A stretch of 64,000 bases of DNA from Plenodomus lindquistii (lineage: Eukaryota > Ascomycota > Dothideomycetes > Pleosporales > Leptosphaeriaceae), in NCBI GenBank assembly GCA_025504975.1, contig JANUWI010000008.1:1178001-1242000 (forward strand), in the 5' to 3' direction. The position numbers and the translations under genes are program-made. Below are positions 43,843 through 54,710 of the stretch, piece by piece. A model generated the notes under the pieces. That model worked only from the letters and a program-made list of their open reading frames with translations. It was not told where the DNA came from and did not search any database. Position 1 is the first letter of the stretch; every line of letters begins with the position of its first letter.

Positions 43843-45110
43843 ATAGAGTGATTTGGCTTTGGCTTTGGCAACGTGCTACGGCTATCGGTAGTTCAGTGAC
43901 ATGGTCCTGCGTAACCATGGTCCATGTTAGCGGAATACGCTCGATCCGCTCCTTTCGAGGGCTCGGGAAGAGCCGAAGCAGCGAGCTCAGGGTGGCTTTT
44001 CTGGTATGTTTCACCAGCAACAAGTCTTGAATGCCGACGTCTTCCCCGCAACTCTAAATGGGCAGACTACAAAGGCGGAGAGAGTGAGCAAGCAGTGCTG
44101 ATTCGTGCTGGTAGATGTGTCTGGCACCAATCCCCATCACATGACCCTTGGGCTGACAGAAAAGGTCATGAAGTCCCCAAGGAGTGGATGATCAAAGAAA
44201 AATGCTGTTGTGTTTACTTTAGTGAGCATGGGGTGGCATGGTGGAATGTCGGGAGAAGCAGGAGCGGCTGCAACGTGCTTGTGGCGTTGGTGCCGAAACC
44301 AGGGCGGCGCGTGTCCATGACGAATCCGTCACGCCTTTCTGGCAACGACTTGTGATGATTGGCAGACGGCAAAAAGGCAACGACTATTTGGGCCATGCGC
44401 GGAGATTACTCGACAATTACAGAGCATGATAAGCTGCACGTCTGCAGAGCAAAGCCGAGATCCGATTACCTGGAGGGTATGGCGTGTGGTGAGAAGTGAA
44501 AAGAGAGCTGGGCAGGGCTTGCTGGAAATTAATCGTGCAGGGGCGTGGATTTGATCGACGGCCCTAAGGAGGCATGGCCTGCTGGTACGAGATGCAAGCA
44601 AGACGCAGGTGTCCCGGTCGATACGAGTTTGCAGCTGCGTTGTCAAGGAGAGCGCTGGGTAAAGAGAAAAGGTGTGGATGTGCTGCGAATCACGATTGTA
44701 CACGATGGGTTGCATTAGATGATGTCGGGTCCAGGTGAGGTTGGATATGAATGGAGTAGGAGTCGCAGTAGGTACTTGGCAGAATATGTTACGCGAGGGA
44801 AGAGCGGGATGCTGCCGCACGGACAGCACGTGTCTAGCCTTGTTGGGCATGCAATTCTGCAGGCGCGAGTGCTGTCCATAGGAAAAAAAAGGTGAGGGAG
44901 GGCAGAAGGAGGCATGGCGGCGATGACTCTGCTGTCTGCCGGGGTGGAGTCAGCAAGCCAGCATGTGGACGGCGAGCTTCCTGTTTGCCTCTGCTCGTCT
45001 CGGCACCTGCATGGCAGCACGGAGATCAGTCCATGCGGGCTGAATCCTCCCACTCGCGTGCGTGTAAAGAAGAGATGCAACGACGTGGGCAGTGGCAGGC
45101 TAGTTTATAG

Positions 45111-45139
45111 TGGTGGTGCTGGTGGTGGTGGTGGTGGTG
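45111..45139 (+). repeat. GGT/GTG trinucleotide repeat
   Basis: TGGTGG units run for about 29 bp in the presumed upstream region of the kinesin gene. Confidence 0.8.
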
Positions 45140-45166
45140 CCCCTGCCTGGGCTGTCCGCGCCGAAC

Positions 45167-45200
<34 letters not shown>

Positions 45201-45206
45201 CCATGC
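45167..45206 (+). repeat. CATGCC hexanucleotide repeat
   Basis: About six tandem copies of CATGCC lie upstream of the kinesin gene; each copy contains an ATG. Confidence 0.85.
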
Positions 45207-45340
45207 ACCAGACCGACGACTCCTTTTACTGCGTCCCACTCCCCGCAAAGTGCAAACCCTCGCAGCGTTTCCGCGCAAAGACCCTGACGTGTTGCTCACC
45301 AACCACTGCCCACTGCTCAGACTGTCGCCCATCGCCCGCC

Positions 45341-45380
45341 TGTCCTGTCCTGTCCTGTCGAGTCGAGTCGAGTCGAGTCG
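45341..45380 (+). repeat. TGTCC then GTCGA pentanucleotide repeats
   Basis: About four copies of TGTCC pass directly into about four of GTCGA, upstream of the kinesin gene. Confidence 0.85.
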
Positions 45381-45538
45381 CACCGCAGCGCCGTCAACGT
45401 CAGGCAGTCAACAGTGCCGTCAACAACGCGTGCCCGCCAAGCCCGCAGCCTCGCACGCGGTAACTTGCTGCACGCTCCCGCTGCGCTTGCCGCCACGCCG
45501 CCTGGGACGTCCCTGCTCTCGCCCGTGTGAGACGGATA

Positions 45539-45585
45539 CACACACCACACACCACACACCACACACCACACACCACACACCACAC
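45539..45585 (+). repeat. ACACACC heptanucleotide repeat
   Basis: Six to seven tandem copies of a CA-rich heptamer lie about 200 bp upstream of the kinesin ATG. Confidence 0.85.
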
Positions 45586-45785
45586 GCCATACTCAGATAC
45601 CACACACACAAAAGTCTTGGGTACGCCGTGACGCCTGCTGCAAGTGCGACGGAATGTGTGCGGCGCCTGTGCCCTAGAGCCCACGACTACTCAGGCCACT
45701 GGGGTCGAGCGCGCCCATCCCCCGGCATAATCTGCGTGCAGTCAGCACCTTGGCCTCGACAAACTCCCTCTCTACGCCTGCACAC

Positions 45786-48658
45786 ATGTCGGCCAACTCG
45801 CTGCCTCGCCCGTCGCGGCCGTCAATCGCCCCTCCAACGGGCCCGCTGCCCTCGCTGCCCGTCCCCAAGTCGCGCAGCTCCAATGTCGGGCCCACTTCCC
45901 GCAGCTCGTTGCTCCCCAGCCCGGCCACCGCCCGCGCCGTCTCCTCCTCGGTCCTCCCCTACCGCGTGAGCCCCAAACACACCACCTCGCCCTCGGTCCC
46001 GCTCCTGCCCGCCGACGAAAGCCAGCCTGGGCAGCTGCCACCAGGCAAGTCGCTGCGCAAGACGGTCAGCATCGGTGCCTTTCCACAACCCCCAAAACAC
46101 ACAGCCCGGCCGAATCCACCAGGCAGTCCACTATCCACGAGCTCCATGCCCGGCGGAGACATGGTCGACCGCAGGATATCTTCCATATCAAAGGGCCCGG
46201 CGCCCTCGAGGAGTAGCAGTCTGAAGAAACCAAGGAACTCGAACATTGGGGGAGCACGGGGCTTACTTCCACGATCGCCTCTATCGCCCGCCAGTCTGCT
46301 CGAAGGAGGCACGGGCTCCGTCCCCGTCGACACCGCACACCTCAGTCTCCCATCCCCACCACAAAGTCGCACGTCGTCGCCCCAAGGATCCTATACGACC
46401 AGCGCCACAACCTTTGAAGGCGACGGCGAAGAAGAGCGGGGACGAGGCGACAACAAGAGTCCCAAAGATGGCAAAGGCAACGTCATTGTCAGCGTGCGGG
46501 TACGGCCAGACGTAGGAGCAAAGGATAGCAAGCAGGAGCTGGAGTGGGCAGTCGACAACAAGCATGCACTCATTTCCTATAGAGGTCGAGAGGGCGGAGA
46601 ATACGTCTATGGTAGGTTGCACAGCGGTGCATGTTCAGATACAAGGCTAATCAGACGCAACCAGACAATGTCTTCGATACCCAAGACAACAATGCGCGCG
46701 TGTACGACTCTGCAGCCAAGCGGCTTGTCCGACGGGTCATGGAGGGTTACCACGGCACAGTCTTCGCCTACGGCATGACTGGAACCGGCAAGACATTTTC
46801 CATGCAAGGCACAGCAACGAACCCCGGTGTCATCCCATTGGCCATCACCGACATCTTCTCCTACATTCGGGAAACACCACATCGAGAGTTTCTCCTACGA
46901 GTAAGCTATCTCGAAATCTACAATGAGCGAATCCACGATCTCCTGGCTGGCCCAATAGCAGGCATGAATGGCCAGCCAGGGCCACAGGAGGAGATCAAGC
47001 TGCGCGAAGACAGCAAACGTGGTGTTTATGCCACCCCACTCAAAGAGGAAATCGTGCAAAGTCCCACACAATTGCTCAGAGTCATCGCTCGTGGTGATAA
47101 CGCTCGACGAGTGGCCGGCACACAATTCAACGCGCGGAGTTCGCGCAGTCATGCCGTAGTCCAGATTGTCGTGGAGAGCAGAGAACGTGCGCCTGGTCCC
47201 GCAATCAGCACAACGACAAACAAGCGTTCGGCCATTGTCCCAGGCGGTGTCCGTGTATCTACGCTGAGTTTGATTGATCTGGCGGGATCCGAGAAAGCAG
47301 CAGATAACAAGGAGAGACGGACAGAAGGAGCGCACATCAACAAGAGTCTGCTCACCTTGGGAACCGTCATTGGCAGACTAGTCAGCGACAAGGACAAGGA
47401 AGGCAAGGGAGACAAGCACCTGCCATACCGAGACAGCAAGCTCACTCGACTTCTGCAGCCTGCCCTCTCTGGTAACTCTCTGGTCAGTATTCTCTGTACC
47501 ATCCAAATCGGAGCCAGTGGTAGTAGCGCTGCCGCAGCCAGTCACACGGGCGAGACATTGAACACACTCAAGTTTGCCAGTCGAGCGAAGAACAACATTG
47601 TCAGTCATGCCAAGAAGGCAGATGAGTCGTTGGGCGCGGGTGGAGATGCCGGGAGCCGAGCATTGCTGGATCGATACCGACTAGAGATTATAGAACTCAA
47701 GAAGCAACTCGAGAGCGGAAAGGCGACCAAGGAGGTCAAGGATGAAGAAGACGACGAGATCAAGCACATCAAAGAGGAGGAGAGAGCTCGCGAGCTCGAG
47801 GACAAGCAACGGCACGAGGAACAGATGCTGGAAATGCAACTGGCGCGTACCGCACTCAAGGAGCGCATCGAGCATCTCAACAGACTCATCCTGAGCTCCA
47901 AGTCGATTGGCGTCAATGGTCGATCCTTTTCTTCAATGAGCTACCAGCGTGGCTCTGTCGCCAGCAATGCTGTCGACATGCGACCGAGTTCTATACGATC
48001 ATCAGCCAGTCATGCGACTCTTGGGGTTCCTGGACGGCGACCTTCGCATCCCAATCTCCAGATGGACGGCTCGGAAGAGGACGACTCACTCGGAGAGAAT
48101 GGAGACGGCACTGCGACGCAGGCCTTGCAGATCAACGCCTTGCAGGCCGATCTTGCAGACAAGAATCGCTACATTGCCACATTGGAAAAGCGCCTACTGC
48201 ATGCCCGACGGTCCAGCCATTCTCGTGTCTCGATGTCATTGACCCATAAGCTGGGTAGCAGCAGTGAGGACGGCGGTCTCATTGCTAGCATCGCCGAGAA
48301 AGACGCGGAGATCTCCAACTTGCGAGCACAGTTGGAAGATAAGGAGCGCATGATTGCCGCCCTCACATCAGCCCGGAAGAAGAATGACACCGCGCACGAC
48401 ATGGGAAGCGAGGGATCGCCCGGTAGTCGACGAACTTCATCCAACCTGCGCAGTGGCAGTGAGGGCAGTAGTGTGAATCTTATCGCCAAGGGCCCAACCT
48501 CGCCCACGAGTCCGAAACCCTTCCTCCCACCAGCGAGCAGCAACACGGGGAAGAACATTGAAGAGATGACCAGGATGCTCGATGAGATGATCACCGGCCG
48601 AGTCGATAAGGCGGCTGGCCGGAGGACGAGTCTTATGCCAGTCAACGAAAGGCAATAG
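45786..48658 (+). CDS. kipA: Kinesin-7 family motor, Kip2/KipA type
   Basis: Exons 45786-46611 and 46665-48658 give 939 residues. A Ser/Pro-rich basic N-terminal extension of about 235 residues precedes the motor, which starts at GNVIVSVRVRP. Motor motifs are P-loop GMTGTGKT (about 312-319), switch I NARSSRSHAV, switch II LIDLAGSEKAADN and HLPYRDSKLTRLLQPALSGNS. Coiled-coil segments follow (from RYRLEIIELKKQLE and from LQADLADKNRYIATLEKRL), with a Ser-rich tail. The long N-terminal extension and motor type match Kip2, Tea2 and KipA, plus-end-directed motors that carry polarity factors along microtubules. The choice within the family is inferred from architecture. The ATG at 45786 lies 12 codons inside a longer frame lacking an ATG. 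Confidence 0.9.
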
Positions 48659-48895
48659 CGAGCAGCAAGGAGAACGGTCGATGTTGTACGACAGCCTTAC
48701 TAAACTCTGAATGAAACGAAGTACACAAACGTAATGAGGATGAACAATGGCGGCGGAGACAGTACTTCCCCCTTTTTACCACCACAGCAGCCGGGAAAAA
48801 GCGCAGGCGTTTATGGAATTTTTACTCACACATGGGTAATGAGCGTACAGGAAACGTACCCACCAACATGGCATGGTCATTTGTATTTGTATCAA

Positions 48896-48898
<3 letters not shown>

Positions 48899-48931
<33 letters not shown>
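48899..48931 (+). repeat. GA dinucleotide repeat
   Basis: About sixteen GA units lie 240 bp downstream of the kinesin stop codon, probably in its 3' UTR or just beyond it. Confidence 0.9.
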
Positions 48932-48935
<4 letters not shown>

Positions 48936-49096
48936 CGCGCCAAACGCCACGCACACGGCACGGCACGGCACGGGATCAAGGAGAGAAGCATGTCATTTCT
49001 CATCATCATTTTTTTCTTTCTCTTCTTCATTTACCGTACCATTTACTTTCCGGAGTATACTATTCCCCATCTGATACCCCGTTTTGATCTCGGACC

Positions 49097-49118
49097 TTTT
49101 TTTTTTTTTTTTTTTTTT
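49097..49118 (+). repeat. Poly-T tract of 22 bases
   Basis: This is an uninterrupted T run downstream of the kinesin gene. It might be a nucleosome-excluding element, and its length is prone to sequencing error. Confidence 0.85.
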
Positions 49119-50064
49119 GGCGAGGTTACATTTTACTTCTTTAAACTTGTTTTTACACAAGATATATACCAATCGATTTTATCCCGGCCGTCCGTTGACT
49201 TGTTAGTGGTGCGTGTGTTCGGACCCCGTGGTCTTGGTGCCTTCTTTGTTGGTGTTAGTGTGGGTGTGTTGGCCCGTTTGACTAGAGCAGAGTGTGCGTG
49301 TATGTGCATGTAGGTGTATGTCACTTGTTGTAGATATGTAAATGGAGATTAAGATGTTTGTTGTAGTGTAATGTAGTGTAGTGTAGTGTAGAGTGTATGT
49401 GGACTACTACTCCTACATGCTTCTTACATACAATACAGTATATATGCACTAGGTAGATATCCAGACCAACTGTATCTATCGCTATATCTAAAGGGCACTA
49501 CCGTCTGAATATGAGACCTACTCACGATGAGCATTGAGGGCTAGCGTGGTGGGGTGGGTGGCACGCATAGTTAGTTGTACGTGCTGTGCTGTCTCACCAA
49601 CGAAGGGTAAGGCAAAAGGCAAAGTAAGGCAAGGTAAGGTGAGGTGGGGTGAATCATGTACAACAAACAAGAAGATTACTGTTCTGAGGGAGAAATGTAC
49701 AGGATATACACCTACTCACATCAGATTGAACCCCTACCGGTGCCCGTATTATACCATGGAAGAGCGTGCGAATGGTCAAAGAAGATTGATGCAGTTCTAA
49801 TACATCAATAGCTTGGTCTTTCTACATATAATACGATACAGAAGTACACAGTAAGCAGGGGTTCAATCCGATGTGACTCTATCCTGTACACGGTATGTAA
49901 CCCTTGGTGATGAGCGGCCGATCTCAAGACTCTCTTAGACGAAAAAGAAGCACTCCCTCACACGCCTCCCTCTTGAAGTTGAAAAGCAGCAGCCTTTGTA
50001 GAGTATCTAAATGCCGAAATGAAATGACCACAGGTCGGTAGACTAACTCAATCCAAGCAAACCC

Positions 50065-50093
50065 TCTCATCTCATCTCATCTCATCTCATCTC
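50065..50093 (+). repeat. CTCAT pentanucleotide repeat
   Basis: There are about five to six copies of CTCAT, intergenic. Confidence 0.85.
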
Positions 50094-50503
50094 CTCACAT
50101 CACCATTCATAAAAAAAAAACCAGAAACCAATCCCATGGGCCCACGCCACGGCTGCCGAATCCCTCTCGGCGCGTCCTCAGTCATGTCGCCCCCACCCCA
50201 CTCGCACCAAGGCCCATGTAGTTAGCGCGCGCCGGCCCTGCAACCCTGAAAAGCTGCCCTTGTTGCTTGGTTCGTTACACAAGAATGATTCTGAAACACT
50301 CTCATTCATCAATCACTCTCCGCGGCCCCTCACTCGCCTCGCAACCAACCGCGCTTCGACCGCGCGATGTCACCAATGCGTGGTGCGGACTCCGAACGAA
50401 GCCTGACCTTCCTAGAGCAGCGCAAGTGCGATCGCGGTTGGGATCTCTAAGACGTTGACGGGACGTTGCGACTAGCTCTTATATGGGTAGTTTTAATGGG
50501 TCT

Positions 50504-50515
50504 GGGGGGGGGGGG
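50504..50515 (+). repeat. Poly-G tract of 12 bases
   Basis: This is a G homopolymer in the intergenic region. Its exact length may be uncertain in assembly. Confidence 0.8.
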
Positions 50516-51388
50516 CGATTGTGTTCCTTGTTTTCAAGGGGCCTATGGACTCCGGGATTTGAACACATTTAGAGTATGTAGGCAGATATGAGAGGGGGTT
50601 TGGTTGGCCCTTGAAAAGTTTAGGTATCGGACGGCTTGATTTGCTGACGTTGCTGACTGACTGGCACACGTGTGAAAAGACAATCTGGCGTCGGTCTTGT
50701 TTCTGGTTGTGAAACTGGGTTTGCGGCAAATTGTCCTTGCTTGAGGGTTTGGCAATGCGAATCTTGCACTCGCGCCTGACACACGCATGGATGCCGTACG
50801 CACATGCACACACGCTTACGACACGACACGACACGACACGAGACGGATCACCGCGGTTATTTCGTGGGCGGGTTTAGCGGTTGCGGAAGCGAGGGTTGGT
50901 TGTTGGTTTTCTAACTACCGTTTACTCTTTCTACTTTCTCGTTGTTGCTTTTTCTTTTTGCCTTGTTGGATTTACAACTCGAGGACTACTTTTGTGGTCA
51001 ACGGCTTTCTTGACAGATCTAACCAAAGTACGATTTTGCGTATCGTTGGAGAGGCAGTGCCCCTTCGTCCCCTCCTTATTCATTTTTTATAACTTCCAAT
51101 TCTTCTTTTGGAACAGAGAGTGCGCTGCAGGGCCAGATCGCACATGTCTTATCGGAAGAGTGGTTGATATCATCGTTACAATTGCGGAGTCGAGTTCCGT
51201 CATTGTTGCTATCGCTGTAGTACCATACCATACGCAATAGCTGCAGCTACCCGACCGAAACCCGAAACCCGAAACCCGGAACGACACCAAGAGCTGAAAG
51301 AGGAGGGAGGCCTACATACGTCGACTTTGTCAAGTCTCAAGGACGACGACGCCGTCGACGACGACATTTCATCCGGACCCTTCTCGAC

Positions 51389-53326
51389 ATGCTGAACCAG
51401 GCGCATAAGTCGTTTTCCGAAATGCACGTTCGACGGAACCCAAACCTGTCGATTCAGGCAACGGCTTCGTACTCGCAGCTTAGTCCACAGGTTCAGTCGG
51501 CTACGTCTGGTGCGTTCTTGTCGCCGACTGTTGCGTCGCGCAGGGGCTTGTTGAGTGGGCGATCACCGCCGCCCAGTCCGAATCTACCGAGTCTGATACC
51601 GAGACATGGGAAGAAGAGCACACAGCAATCTAGCAGCCACTCGAGACTAGTAAAGAAGGTTTTGATAGGTTGTTGTGGTGTTTTGTTGCTATGTTGGATT
51701 GTCCTGCGGCAGATTTACAACAGTACGCCCCATGGCAGCGTCAACTACGAGGAAGATGCGAATGGAGAAGAGGAGTGGGAAATGGTTGGTGGAAATGGAT
51801 TACCACAGGAACCGAGCGCAGTTGCAGTACAGGATTTGAAAGGGAGAATGAGGTGGACCGTTTCGATTCCGCAGAATCTAGGGTTTCCACTGCGGCCAAG
51901 TCAGTATAGGGATATCTGCCATACGAGTATGGAGTTGGCGACGAGTTTGAGACAGGAGGCGCAGAAGAGCAATGTGAAGAGGATGTTGGGGTATAATCAG
52001 GAAGATCAGTATTTTCTTGACGTCAAGGAGGCGGAAGAGCAGGGATTACTTCCTCCTTCAAAGGCGGCGGGGAGACCAAAGGGATTTGTAGAGGATGAGG
52101 GGATTGCCGATGGGATCTCTGTCAATGGTCTCAAAGTCTGTGACAGGACTTTGACATATGTGATGGAGACTGAAGACGCTGGGTTCGGGAATTCGCTGAT
52201 GAGAATGTGGATGTCGTATGGTCTGGCCCAAGCCGAGAACCGTACTTTCTTCATCGACGACACAAGATGGTACGTCTACTCCATGCAAGTTTAGGGAATT
52301 ATACTAACACCCACCACCAGGCCCTACGGAAAATACAAAACCTACTTCCTCCCCCCACCCACCGCCTCGTGCGCACCCCCACCACCCTCCCATATCGTCC
52401 CCTGCCCCCACACAGCCGCCCACCTCGTCGTCTCCGGCGCAACCATCAAGCAAACCTTTGGCCACGCCTTCACCGACGCCTACGAAGACGCCACCAAAAT
52501 GCGCGTAGCCCGGCAACACAAAATCTTCGCCCTCGCCCGCGCAGGCTACGAAGCCTTGTTCAAGCTCCGCGGCGACGACGCCGAATACGTCGAGAAGCGC
52601 GTCAAAGAACTCTACTCCGACATCACCGAACACGGCGGCCTAAGCATCGGCATCCACGTCCGCCACGGCGACAAGCATCCCATGCAATACCAGTATAGTA
52701 AAGACTACATCCCCCTCTCGCACTACGTCGACGCAGCCCGAGACCTCTACATCGACCTCATCGAAACGCCCTCTTCCAAATCCTCCCGAAAATCCCAAAA
52801 GTCCGCACCGGAAAAACGCCACACCCCCTCCTCCATGATCATCGCCTCCGACGACCCCCTCGTCTACACCTCCCCCGATCTCGGCCTATCCTCCCTTCGC
52901 GCCCAAGACCGCATCATCCTCGCTACAAAAGCAGCCCTCGAAGCCGCATCCCCCTCTTCAAAATCGCGCTGGATCGACGAAATCACGGGTTGGGAAGGCG
53001 GCTTCTACCGCGACGTTTTCTTCTCGCTCGGCCAAACGGTGGGGAATGCAGATGATATGGCTCGTCTCAAGTCTCCCACCTCTCCCACTGCAAATGGCGC
53101 GAAAGAAGTAGAAGTACCCGAGCAAGCGATGAAATTGAGGGAGTTGGTGGGACGGGCGTATCTTATGGATTTGAGTGTTTTGGGACGGGCGGATACGGTG
53201 GTTTGTGGGGTTAGTAGTACGAGTTGTAGATTGCTTGCTGTTATGCTAGGGTGGGGGAGGGCGGTGGAGGAGGGGAGGTGGAGGAATGTGGATGGGGGGT
53301 TTGAGTGGAGGGGGATTATGTGGTGA
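51389..53326 (+). CDS. Type II membrane protein, fucosyltransferase-like
   Basis: Exons 51389-52269 and 52321-53326 give 628 residues. A 90-residue Ser-rich cytosolic part precedes one transmembrane helix (VLIGCCGVLLLCWIVL, about residues 91-106), then a luminal domain: a Golgi type II topology. The luminal part has EDAGFGNSLMRMWMSYGLA, resembling the nucleotide-sugar-binding start of GT-B fucosyltransferases, and IHVRHGDKHP (about residues 405-414), close to the HxRRxDK motif of alpha-1,6- and O-fucosyltransferases. Near the C-terminus, DLSVLGRADTVVCGVSSTSCRLLAVMLGWG matches their last motif. I infer a GDP-sugar-dependent glycosyltransferase; the acceptor is unknown. The second exon is unusually rich in C-ending codons. 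Confidence 0.8.
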
Positions 53327-54710
53327 GTGGGAGGGAAGAAAGGAGATACCATGGGCTCTGGGGGTGGTGGGATTGGATAGGTGAATGGATTTCGTTCGTT
53401 AAATTGAAGTGATGTGTGTGTGTACTTGTGAACTTGAACATTTGATCCAGAGTCTGTAAATCGCAGACCAGAGCAGTTGACGACCATGACCATTGTCCTG
53501 CCACCATATGTACCCGATTAATGCACGTACTACGATTCCGTAAGATTCTGGTATCAAGACACACCTGCACAGAGTTCATCGACTCGACTCGACTCAATGC
53601 TCATGGTATCTTAGGCATCTGCCCAAAACATCCAGCCTCTTGGTGCGGCAAAATCCCCGGATTTAAAGCTGCTGTTAAACCACCTTAAAAGAGTCACTAC
53701 AGTATAACTGTATATCTTAAACATCAAGATTTACATAGGCTGCAAGCCTTAGATACTCTAGAACATATTTTGTAAATCTATTTTATATCTCTTGTGCTCT
53801 GTCGCTGGTTGTTGCTTAAAAGCTGCTTGGTCTTATTTCCCGGTATTTCGACGCATTGAGAGCCAGCTTTTGAACATGATCCTTCGCTAGACTTGGCCGT
53901 AGAATTGCATAAGGCTGAGAAGCGCCATTTGTCGATAAATATACGAGGACCCGCTAGGGGTCTGAGTGATCGTTGTCACTGCCACCACAACCGAGCGCTT
54001 TGCCGCACTTACGGCAGGTCTTATTGAAACGCTCAACATTAGGGTAAAATCAAGTGGAATTGGGCTGTCAAGCTTTCAGGGACTCTCGCCTCCATTTACC
54101 GTTCAAGAGAACACACTTCTACTCGCCTATCACGTTATGCGTACAGCGTATCATGGTCAAGCTGATTTCGCTCGGCCAACTCCCACGATCTAACGTTGGT
54201 GTGAACATGTCGCGTTCCTACATCACTGTTGGCAATACTTCATATATATCATATGTATCCGTGAGAAAGCGCATTGGTCCACCCTTACCAGTACTTCTGC
54301 AGTGAGTGACAGGAGAGAGGACTAATTGCAGGTTTGGTGCATCCCAGTGATAAGAGGCCGTACAACACGGCTGTGGCCCCTCCCAGAATCATCGCGAGCC
54401 AAAGCACGCGATGATTCAACAGTACGCATAAGACTGGAGGAGGTCCTGCTACTGGATAGTTGCCGAAAGCAAAGTTGGTACCCTTGCTGCCTTGTGACTG
54501 CCAGGCCTCAGCCTCAGCCTTGTGCCTCAAGGCGTCTAAGATGAAGGGTCGACCCCGCAGCCCGCAGTCTTACATCTGCCTTTTCGGATTTCATCTCCAG
54601 ATCACTTTATGTGTTCGCCACACAGTTTGTGACAGGCTTGCTATTTTCGTTGCTTCCGTTCTCTACTACACACGATGGTCGTCGCTGATCTATCGCTACT
54701 GTACTGAAGT
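53327..54710. other. Intergenic region with an AT-rich patch
   Basis: No gene is supported. About 53640-53870 is clearly more AT- and TpA-rich than the surroundings, with repeated TTAAA/CTTAAAAG-like words, as expected of an old repeat altered by repeat-induced point mutation. This is inference from composition only. Confidence 0.45.

Larger units (their letters stand above)
43843..45785. other. 1.9 kb upstream region of the kinesin gene
   Basis: No gene is supported. The 700 bp before the kinesin start is packed with tandem repeats (listed separately) and probably contains the kinesin leader. A 351-codon open frame at 44914-45969 is composed largely of these repeats and overlaps the kinesin start, so I reject it. 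Confidence 0.5.
48659..51388. other. 2.7 kb intergenic region
   Basis: This lies between the kinesin 3' end and the glycosyltransferase-like gene. It contains simple repeats (GA, poly-T, CTCAT, poly-G) and no supported gene; all open frames are short and featureless. The last few hundred bases probably form the downstream gene's leader and include three CCGAAAC-like units near 51255-51279. Confidence 0.5.

Noticed and set aside
44914..45969. 351-codon open frame before the kinesin gene
   Set aside because: It is made mostly of simple tandem repeats, overlaps the kinesin N-terminus in another frame and has no conserved feature.
51255..51279. CCGAAAC triplicate resembling telomere repeats
   Set aside because: It differs from the fungal telomere unit (TTAGGG/CCCTAA), is only three copies long and lies in a probable gene leader.
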